Shown here: positions 43,650-49,530 of the stretch, one piece after another | Numbering within the stretch: the first letter of the stretch is position 1 | How the letters are laid out: each line of letters begins with the position of its first letter | Assembly (NCBI GenBank): GCA_902778325.1 | Contig: CACYWZ010000012.1 | Location: 1 to 49,530 of the forward strand | Direction: 5' to 3' | DNA length: 49,530 nucleotides | Source of the DNA: an uncultured Spirochaetaceae bacterium | GTDB lineage: Bacteria; Spirochaetota; Spirochaetia; Treponematales; Treponemataceae | The notes under the pieces: model-generated | What the model saw: only the letters and a program-made list of their open reading frames with translations | Databases searched by the model: none | Told to the model about the DNA's origin: nothing | Translations under genes and position numbers: made by a program

Positions 43650-44606
43650 ATGGCAAAATCAGACAAAACAACTTTGAAAGCAAAGAGCAAGTGGGACGAA
43701 GAAGCAAAAATGGGGCTTCTTTTTGTATTGCCACCAATTTTTGGATTTTTGCTTTTCACTGCAATTCCATTCATTTTTTCGATTTATGCCAGTTTCACAA
43801 ACTGGGATTCAATGACCGACTTGACATCGCTTTTTTCAATGAGCGATGCTGAAAAAGAATACTTTTACGCCGGTTTTCAAAACTACAAAGAACTTTTCTC
43901 TGACAGCGACTTCTGGAAAGCGCTGTGGAACACATTTTTCTATATGATTGGCATTCCAATCGGTATGCTTTGGGCAATTTCTCTCGCGGTATCATTCAAC
44001 AAGCCAATTCGAGGCGCAAAGATTTTCCGCGTGATTTACTATATTCCTGTCGTCAGTTCAATCGTTGCTGTTTCGCTGTTGTGGAAATGGCTTTACAACG
44101 GTGATTTCGGTTTGATAAATCAGTTTTTGAATTGGGCATTCGGCATAAAAGGACCGAACTGGCTCGAAAATCCGTCAACAGTAAAGCCGTCAATTATGGC
44201 GATGACAATCTGGCGCGGAGTTGGAGGAACAGCACTTTTGTATCTTGGCGGCTTGCAGAACCTTCCAACATCTTATTACGAAGCAGCAGTTCTTGACGGC
44301 GCTTCAAACTGGAGAATATTCCGTTCGATAACATTGCCGCTCTTGAAGCCTATTTCGTTCTTCATTGTGGTAACAGGCATTATCGGAGGTGCGCAGATGA
44401 TTGTCGAGCCGCAGATTATGGCTCCTGCTGGCGGTACAGATTACAGCGCAGGAACAATCGTATTCTACATCTGGCAGCGCGCTTTCGGCTCAGCAGACGC
44501 AAAAGGCTACGCATGTGCGGCGGCTTGGGTTTTGGCGATTATCATCTTCATCGTTACAGCCTTGCAGTTCAAGCTCAGCAAAGAAAACGACAATTATCTT
44601 GAATAG
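43650..44606 (+). CDS. ABC sugar permease, MalF/UgpA type
   Basis: A 318-residue inner-membrane protein with six predicted spans. The first is at about 25-50 (LLFVLPPIFGFLLFTAIPFI), and the ATPase-docking EAA loop is EAAVLDGASNWRIFRSITLP. It forms the import channel with the next gene product. It follows the hairpin with a GGGAG site and lies 11 bases before its partner. No ATPase gene is in the operon, so a shared MsmK/UgpC-type ATPase elsewhere is probably used. Confidence 0.94.
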   Translation: MAKSDKTTLKAKSKWDEEAKMGLLFVLPPIFGFLLFTAIPFIFSIYASFTNWDSMTDLTSLFSMSDAEKEYFYAGFQNYKELFSDSDFWKALWNTFFYMIGIPIGMLWAISLAVSFNKPIRGAKIFRVIYYIPVVSSIVAVSLLWKWLYNGDFGLINQFLNWAFGIKGPNWLENPSTVKPSIMAMTIWRGVGGTALLYLGGLQNLPTSYYEAAVLDGASNWRIFRSITLPLLKPISFFIVVTGIIGGAQMIVEPQIMAPAGGTDYSAGTIVFYIWQRAFGSADAKGYACAAAWVLAIIIFIVTALQFKLSKENDNYLE

Positions 44607-44617
44607 GAGAAAAGCAA

Positions 44618-45505
44618 ATGGTTGAAGATTTACCAGCAAAAAGAAGCACATTCCGCTTGAGCAAGACTGCATTAAAAAAGATAGACATCAGCGCAACATA
44701 CGCATTCTTGATTTTGGGAAGCGTGCTGATGATTATTCCTCTCGTATGGATGCTTTTCTCTGCTCTCAAAACACCAGCGCAGTTTTTGACAACGCAGCTT
44801 TCTCTCAAAATGCCAGAAAACCCGCAGTGGACAAACTTCACAAAGCGCGTTTGGGAAATGAAGCCAAGCATTCAGCTTGGTATCCGAAACTCAGTAATCA
44901 TCTCGTTCACAACAATCATCGTCGGAACTTTTGTTTCATCGCTTGCCGCATTCAGCTATGCAAAAATGCGCTTTCCCGGAAAAAACAAAGTCTTTCTCGC
45001 AGAGCTTGCGACAATGATGATTCCGTTCGCAGTCATAATGATTCCGCAGTTCATTATGTATGCGCGCATCGGCTGGCTCAACACATGGCTTCCACTCATA
45101 ATTCCGGGAATGCTCGGAAACGTCAGCATGATATTCTTCTTGAAGCAGTACATCGGCGGCATTCCGACCTCGATGGTTGAAAGCGCGCGCATTGACGGAG
45201 CGGGCTACTTCCGCATTTACTGGCAGATTATCATGCCGAACGCAAAACCTGCTGTTGCGGCTCAGGCAATCTTGTGGTTCATGGGCGCGTGGAACGACTT
45301 CTTTGCGCCAAGCATTTACCTCAACGAGCCGACAAAGCAGACTTTGCAAGTTATGATTAGCCAGCTCAACGCGATGTACGCAATCCAGACGGACTACCCT
45401 CTCCTTCTCACAGCGTCGCTTATCGCGCTTTTGCCAGTGTTAATCGTCTTCATGGTCTTCCAGAAGCAGATTATCGCATCTGTTGCAATGACAGGACTGA
45501 AATAA
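44618..45505 (+). CDS. ABC sugar permease, MalG/UgpE type
   Basis: A 295-residue partner permease with six spans and the EAA-loop equivalent MVESARIDGAGYFRIYWQII. The N-terminal span is at about 25-48 (YAFLILGSVLMIIPLVWML). It shares one base with the first GH43 gene (TAATG), which ties transport to intracellular hydrolysis. Confidence 0.94.
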   Translation: MVEDLPAKRSTFRLSKTALKKIDISATYAFLILGSVLMIIPLVWMLFSALKTPAQFLTTQLSLKMPENPQWTNFTKRVWEMKPSIQLGIRNSVIISFTTIIVGTFVSSLAAFSYAKMRFPGKNKVFLAELATMMIPFAVIMIPQFIMYARIGWLNTWLPLIIPGMLGNVSMIFFLKQYIGGIPTSMVESARIDGAGYFRIYWQIIMPNAKPAVAAQAILWFMGAWNDFFAPSIYLNEPTKQTLQVMISQLNAMYAIQTDYPLLLTASLIALLPVLIVFMVFQKQIIASVAMTGLK

Positions 45506-46404
45506 TGAAACTCGAACTGACAGGCGAAACAAGAACGCACGACCCGACTATCGTGAAAGAAAACGGAGTCTATTATCGCTTTCAGACAGGCGAAGGGCTT
45601 CCAATCCACAAGTCAGCCGATTTGCGCCATTGGGAAAAATGCTCGAGTGTGTTCACAGCCACTCCAGATTGGACAAGCCGCGCAATTCCTGGCTCATCGC
45701 TGCATTTTTGGGCGCCTGAAATCGTAAAGAGAAACGGCGAATGGCGTGTTTACTATTCCGTCAGCACATTCGGAAGCCAGAAAAGCGCCATCGGTCTTGC
45801 CGTCACCCCGACGCTCAATCCCGAAAGCCCGGACTATTGCTGGAAAGACTTGGGAAGCGTCTTGCAGTCGGACGAGACTTGCAGATACAACGCGATTGAC
45901 CCGTGCGTCGTATGCGAGAACGGTGAAGATTATTTGCTGTTCGGCTCATTTTGGGGAGGACTTTTCCTCACAAAACTCACCACGCAGGGCTTCGTCGCAA
46001 AAGACAGCGAAGTAAAAAACGTCGCAACAAGGCAACTTGCAAAAGACAACGCAATCGAAGGCGGCTTTTTGCTCCACAAAGGCGACTTTTGGTATCTTTT
46101 TGCCTCGTTCGATTTTTGCTGCCGCGGAACTGCGAGCACGTACAAAATCGTTTACGGGCGAAGCAAGTCGCTTTCAGGCGATTTCGTCGACAAATCAGGA
46201 AAACCGATGACACAAGGCGGAGGAACGCTTCTCCGTGACGGCTCTTCGTTCTCGCGCTGGGCGGGAACAGGGCACAACAGCGTGCTTGAGGACGACGGGA
46301 AATACTACCTCGTCTATCACGCATACGACAGAGAGAAAAACGGCGAAAGCCATCTGCAAATCGAAGAATTCACCTTCGATTCGGACGGTTGGATTGTCTT
46401 TTGA
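45505..46404 (+). CDS. GH43 glycosidase, arabinanase/arabinofuranosidase-like
   Basis: A 299-residue five-bladed-propeller enzyme. Expected GH43 catalytic residues are visible: base D13 in THDPTIV, pKa modulator D132 in NAIDPCVV, and acid E185 in NAIEGGFLL; a metal-site-like GTGHNSVL follows. The motif order resembles endo-alpha-1,5-L-arabinanases. There is no signal peptide, so it acts on imported oligosaccharides in the cytoplasm. Array H begins about a dozen bases after its stop. Confidence 0.9.
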   Translation: MKLELTGETRTHDPTIVKENGVYYRFQTGEGLPIHKSADLRHWEKCSSVFTATPDWTSRAIPGSSLHFWAPEIVKRNGEWRVYYSVSTFGSQKSAIGLAVTPTLNPESPDYCWKDLGSVLQSDETCRYNAIDPCVVCENGEDYLLFGSFWGGLFLTKLTTQGFVAKDSEVKNVATRQLAKDNAIEGGFLLHKGDFWYLFASFDFCCRGTASTYKIVYGRSKSLSGDFVDKSGKPMTQGGGTLLRDGSSFSRWAGTGHNSVLEDDGKYYLVYHAYDREKNGESHLQIEEFTFDSDGWIVF

Positions 46405-46411
46405 GACTGCA

Positions 46412-46645
46412 ACGGCGTTTCTGATTAGAAATTGGTTGATGCAACACTGCGCGAGTCAATTTCTGATTCGAAATTGCTTACTGCAAAGTGAAGAAGTCAA
46501 TTTCTGATTAGAAATTGGTTGATGCAACACTGCGGCAGTCAATTTCTGATTAGAAATTGGCTCATGCAACACTGCGGCGGTCAATTTCTGGTTAGAAATT
46601 GGTTAATGCAAAGTGAAGAAGGCAATTTTTGATTAGAAATTGGCT
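46412..46645. repeat. Array H: 41/42-bp palindromic tandem repeat
   Basis: CTGATT words start at 46421, 46463, 46504, 46546, 46588 and 46629 (last as TTGATT), steps 42, 41, 42, 42 and 41. The palindrome is CAATTTCTGATTAGAAATTG. Spacers alternate between two types, ATGCAACACTGCG and TGCAAAGTGAAGAAG. It lies between the two GH43 genes within one probable operon, so it would be transcribed. The following gene has a GAGAGG site. Confidence 0.92.
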
Positions 46646-46674
46646 GATGCAATTTTTTTTGAGAGGATAAGAAA

Positions 46675-47625
46675 ATGAACTATATTGATTTAACAGAGCA
46701 AGATGAAAAAAAGCCTCTGATTTTGCAGAGGGCTGACCCGTATGTGTATTATCACACGGACGGCTACTATTATTTTACGGCATCCACTCCTGAGTACGAC
46801 AGAATCGAGCTTCGCCGCGCATGGTCAATCAAGGCGCTTGCCGACGCAGAGCCGCTCGTTATTTGGCGAAAGCACGCCACAGGGCAGATGAGTTATCACA
46901 TTTGGGCGCCAGAGCTTCATTTCGTGAACGGCAAGTGGTACATCTATTTTGCGGCAGGAAGGGCTGAAGATAAATGGTGGATTCGTTCTTTTTGTCTTGA
47001 AAACGAAAGCGCAGACCCTTTCACTGGTCATTGGGAAGAAAAAGGACAAATCATGAGCGACTGGGATTCGTTTATGCTCGATATGACGAGTTTCACTCAC
47101 AACGGAAAGCAGTATGCGATATGGGCGCAAAAGCGGGAAAGCCGCGAAGAAAACAGCGCGCTTTACATTGGCGAGATGGAAAATCCTTACACGCTCAAGA
47201 AGGGACAAGTTCTTCTTTCATATCCTGAATATGATTGGGAATGCCGCGGCTTTCGCGTGAATGAAGGAGCGGCTGTCTTGAAGCGAAACGGAAAGATTTT
47301 CGTAACTTACAGCGCGAGCGCGACGGACGCAACTTATTGCATGGGACTTCTTTGGGCAAACGAGAACGACAACTTGATGAGCGCAAAATCATGGCACAAA
47401 AGCGAAGAGAGCGTTTTGACGACTGACGAAAAGACAGGCATTTTCGGCCCCGGGCACAACAGTTTCACCACAAGCCGCGACGGAAGCAAGGATTATCTTA
47501 TTTATCACGCTCGCCCTTACGCTCAAGTTGATTTGGACTTTGCGCTCTACGACCCGAACAGACACACTTGGGTAAAAGAAATCCAATATGACTCAAAGGG
47601 TTTCCCGATTTTTCAGAGCAACTGA
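46675..47625 (+). CDS. GH43 glycosidase, probable alpha-L-arabinofuranosidase
   Basis: A 316-residue second GH43 enzyme, clearly different from the first. Catalytic candidates are D21 in LQRADPYVYYH, D136 in FMLDMTSF and E197 in VNEGAAVL; HIWAPELHFVNGKWYIYF is typical of the family, and FGPGHNSF near the C-terminus is the metal-site motif. No signal peptide. It probably removes arabinose from the ends or branches of imported oligosaccharides, between the arabinanase-like and GH51 enzymes. Confidence 0.9.
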   Translation: MNYIDLTEQDEKKPLILQRADPYVYYHTDGYYYFTASTPEYDRIELRRAWSIKALADAEPLVIWRKHATGQMSYHIWAPELHFVNGKWYIYFAAGRAEDKWWIRSFCLENESADPFTGHWEEKGQIMSDWDSFMLDMTSFTHNGKQYAIWAQKRESREENSALYIGEMENPYTLKKGQVLLSYPEYDWECRGFRVNEGAAVLKRNGKIFVTYSASATDATYCMGLLWANENDNLMSAKSWHKSEESVLTTDEKTGIFGPGHNSFTTSRDGSKDYLIYHARPYAQVDLDFALYDPNRHTWVKEIQYDSKGFPIFQSN

Positions 47626-47704
47626 TTTTCCAGAAAAAGCGCTTTCACTTTTTTGGAAAGAAAAAAATATGTGAGCAACATTCGACATAAAGGAGTATTT
47701 TTCT

Positions 47705-49033
47705 ATGAAAGAAAAAATCATCGTTGACACTAAAGAGCGTCTTTCGACAATCAGCCCAGACATTTACGGGCATTTCTCGGAGCACTTGGGTTCTTGTATC
47801 TATGGCGGTTTTTGGGTCGGCAAAAACAGCGATATTCCGAATATCCACGGTTATAACAAGGCTGTCGTCGAAGCATTCAAGGCGCTCGACATTCCAAATC
47901 TCCGCTGGCCGGGCGGATGTTTTGCAGACACATATCACTGGAAAGACGGGGTTGGTCCTCAGGAAAGCCGCAAGAAGATGGTAAACACAATGTGGGGCGG
48001 CGTAACGGAAGACAACAGTTTCGGCACTCACGAGTTCTTGGGGCTTTGCGATGAGCTTGGCTGCAAGCCTTATATTTGCGGCAATGTCGGCTCTGGAAGC
48101 GTTCAGGAAACAAGCGAATGGATTGAATATATGACGAACGGAGGCATTTCTCCGATGGCTGACCTTCGCCGTGCAAACGGTCGTGAAGAGCCTTGGAAAG
48201 TTCCGTTCTTCGGCATCGGAAACGAGAGCTGGGGTTGGGGCGGCTTCATGCGCCCTGATTATTACGCAGACCTTTATTTGCAGTATCAGACTTTCATCAA
48301 GCAATACGGCGAGAGCAAGATTGAAAAGTTTGCGGTCGGTCCAAACAGCGAAGATTACAACTGGACAGACGTTGTGATGAAAAGAGCGCACAACTTTATG
48401 GACGGTTTTTCTTTGCATTACTACACATTCGCTTATCGCTACGAGGACAAGACGGACGCAACAGGCTTCAACAAGGAAGTCTATTACAGAACGCTTCGCG
48501 GCGCTCTCAAAATGGACGAGATTGTCCGACGCCACAGCGAGATTATGGACAAATACGATCCAGAGAAAAAGATTTCGCTTGTTGTCGACGAATGGGGCAA
48601 CTGGTTCAAGCCGACTCCTGGAACAAATCCTGGCTTTCTTATGCAGGACAACTCTGTCACAGACGCGCTTGTCGCAGGTCTCACGCTCAACATCTTCAAC
48701 AATCACGCTGACCGTGTCCGCGTTGCAAACTTGGCTCAGGCGGTCAACGTTTTGCAGTCGCCAGTTCTCACAAAAGGCGACAAAATCGTTCTTGTCGGCG
48801 AAGAGGGAAACGGCAAGTCCTCGCTTTTGAAGTGGATCTTTCAACCTAATCTCCTTGCGGACTATATGGATGCGGAGGGCGAACGCATCATACGGGACGA
48901 ATACCTTGGGTATCTGCCCCAGGAACTGCCCAAGGAGTGCCGCGAGTATACTGAGTTCGCCGAGAAGGAAATCGGCGTGCCGATCAAGATGGTATCCAAC
49001 GGCCCGTCGCGTAATGACATTATCTATCGTTAA
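47705..49033 (+). CDS. abfA: GH51 alpha-L-arabinofuranosidase, C-terminus replaced (chimeric)
   Basis: Residues 1-363 are a GH51 arabinofuranosidase: acid/base E174 in [11 protein letters not shown] and nucleophile E296 in VVDEWGNW, with [11 protein letters not shown] near the end of the catalytic barrel. A normal GH51 has about 500 residues and continues after GDKIVL with TPTYHVF-like sequence and a beta domain. Instead residues 364 to about 406 read as an ABC-F ATPase (Walker [11 protein letters not shown]-loop LGYLPQ), and about 407-442 as the adenylosuccinate synthetase end ([17 protein letters not shown]). Codon style changes too. Almost certainly an artefactual join; the real gene should be complete elsewhere. 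Ribosome site AGGAG. Confidence 0.85.
   Translation: MKEKIIVDTKERLSTISPDIYGHFSEHLGSCIYGGFWVGKNSDIPNIHGYNKAVVEAFKALDIPNLRWPGGCFADTYHWKDGVGPQESRKKMVNTMWGGVTEDNSFGTHEFLGLCDELGCKPYICGNVGSGSVQETSEWIEYMTNGGISPMADLRRANGREEPWKVPFFGIGNESWGWGGFMRPDYYADLYLQYQTFIKQYGESKIEKFAVGPNSEDYNWTDVVMKRAHNFMDGFSLHYYTFAYRYEDKTDATGFNKEVYYRTLRGALKMDEIVRRHSEIMDKYDPEKKISLVVDEWGNWFKPTPGTNPGFLMQDNSVTDALVAGLTLNIFNNHADRVRVANLAQAVNVLQSPVLTKGDKIVLVGEEGNGKSSLLKWIFQPNLLADYMDAEGERIIRDEYLGYLPQELPKECREYTEFAEKEIGVPIKMVSNGPSRNDIIYR
48773..48940. other. Two probable chimeric junctions
   Basis: Junction 1 lies at about 48773-48800, where GDKIVL suits both GH51 and ABC-F proteins. Junction 2 lies at about 48914-48940, where LPQELPKE suits both an ABC-F Q-loop region and the start of the PurA tail. 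Both sit at short shared words, as expected from assembly or library chimeras. After them CTG, CCC and CGG codons become frequent, unlike the preceding Treponema-style genes. Confidence 0.75.
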
Positions 49034-49052
49034 TCTTTAATTCAATATAAAT

Positions 49053-49088
49053 GGGCGCGCCTGAGTGTGCGCCCTAAAGTTATTTTTT
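49053..49088 (+). terminator. Intrinsic terminator after the PurA tail
   Basis: GGGCGC (49053-49058) pairs with GCGCCC (49069-49074), followed after a short gap by a T-run at 49083-49088. It fits the end of a purA gene in the donor genome. Confidence 0.75.
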
Positions 49089-49103
49089 GTGGGGGGAAAG
49101 CTT

Positions 49104-49530
49104 ATGAAGGAAACAGTAATCGTCCTTGATTTCGGCGGTCAGTATAATCAGCTGATCGCCCGCCGTGTGCGCGAGTGCAACGTGTATTGCGAAATTCTGC
49201 CGTACACCGTCGATATTGAGCGTATAAAGGAAATAAATCCCAAGGGAATCATATTTACGGGAGGCCCCAACAGCGTTTACGATCCCGCTTCTCCGCACTA
49301 CACGCCCGAAATTTTTACCCTCGGCATCCCGATTCTCGGAATCTGCTACGGCTGTCAGCTTATGGCTTACTCGCTTGGCGGCAACGTTGTTTCCGCCGAG
49401 GACAATTCCGTCAGCGAATACGGAAAAACCATTACCGAATACAGCACGGACAGCGCGCTCTTCAATGACCTTCCCGAAAGAGGAGTATCGTGGATGAGCC
49501 ACAGCGATTATATAAACGTTGTCCCCGACG
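49104..49530 (+). CDS. guaA: GMP synthase, N-terminal part (cut by window end)
   Basis: The frame is open from ATG 49104 (GGGGGG site seven bases before) to the window end: 142 codons of the glutamine amidotransferase domain. Motifs are [30 protein letters not shown], and the nucleophile C81 in [11 protein letters not shown]. The enzyme aminates XMP to GMP using glutamine. A PurA end just upstream suggests a purA-guaA neighbourhood from a Firmicutes-like (Clostridia) genome, so this gene is probably not from the Treponema. The remaining ATP-pyrophosphatase part is beyond the window. Confidence 0.95.
   Translation, partial: MKETVIVLDFGGQYNQLIARRVRECNVYCEILPYTVDIERIKEINPKGIIFTGGPNSVYDPASPHYTPEIFTLGIPILGICYGCQLMAYSLGGNVVSAEDNSVSEYGKTITEYSTDSALFNDLPERGVSWMSHSDYINVVPD

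Noticed and set aside
47645-48844. 399-residue minus-strand frame opposite the GH51 gene
   Set aside because: Antisense shadow; the plus strand has clear catalytic motifs and a ribosome site.
48794-49033. Novel enzyme fusing a glycosidase to an ATPase
   Set aside because: The ATPase part is only about 40 residues, lacks the signature motif and Walker B, and is followed by a third unrelated protein end; an artefactual join explains it better.

Overview
The window looks like about 48.8 kb of a host-associated, plant-fibre-using Treponema (Spirochaetes), followed by about 0.7 kb that does not belong with it. The spirochaete assignment rests on a fused Bat operon, a DUF5312-type protein, a UPF0164/FadL-like barrel next to a FlgD-Ig/OmpA protein, relaxed lipoboxes, and an arabinan-utilisation cluster. 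No rRNA, tRNA, phage, insertion sequence or CRISPR array was seen. All calls were made by reading the sequence; no search was run.

Layout. 0.27-4.7 kb (minus): three envelope or lipoprotein genes, RNase HI and a leucine-rich-repeat protein. 5.1-12.1 kb (plus): a compact MoxR/DUF58/BatA/BatBC/BatD operon in which BatB is fused to BatC and BatD carries a BatE-like SH3 domain. 12.4-14.4 kb: Smr protein, membrane J-protein, IF-1 and a DksA/TraR zinc-finger protein. 14.4-18.0 kb (minus): response regulator, sensorless hybrid histidine kinase and PHP phosphoesterase. 18.1-22.4 kb: DJ-1 family protein, then HflX, a FliL-like protein, a small membrane protein, an ECF sigma factor and its putative anti-sigma factor. 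22.8-27.1 kb: membrane protein with a very acidic tail, thioesterase and DUF5312 protein. 27.6-33.4 kb: outer-membrane barrel, large Ig/OmpA protein and a LysA-like decarboxylase. 33.5-40.7 kb: esterase, ApbE, omptin-like protease, pseudouridine synthase, EAL phosphodiesterase, rubrerythrin and nucleotidyltransferase. 41-48.8 kb: an ArsR-type regulator divergent from an arabino-oligosaccharide ABC importer, two GH43 enzymes and a GH51 enzyme. These enzymes lack signal peptides, so imported oligosaccharides are probably cut in the cytoplasm.

The most unusual feature is a set of eight intergenic arrays (A-H; a ninth, decayed, is possible). Each array repeats its own short palindrome. The sequences are unrelated from array to array, yet all 39 measurable unit-to-unit steps are 40-42 bp, close to four helical turns. 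Nearly every intergenic gap longer than about 250 bp holds one, and several begin at or inside a stop codon. A second pattern is a group of minus-strand genes with a promoter-like -10 box only 6-9 bases before the start codon and no Shine-Dalgarno sequence, suggesting leaderless mRNAs.

The last 0.7 kb is probably chimeric. The GH51 reading frame passes into an ABC-F ATPase fragment, then an adenylosuccinate synthetase C-terminus, and is followed by guaA of Firmicutes-like character. Nothing after about 48,775 should be used to infer this organism's biology.
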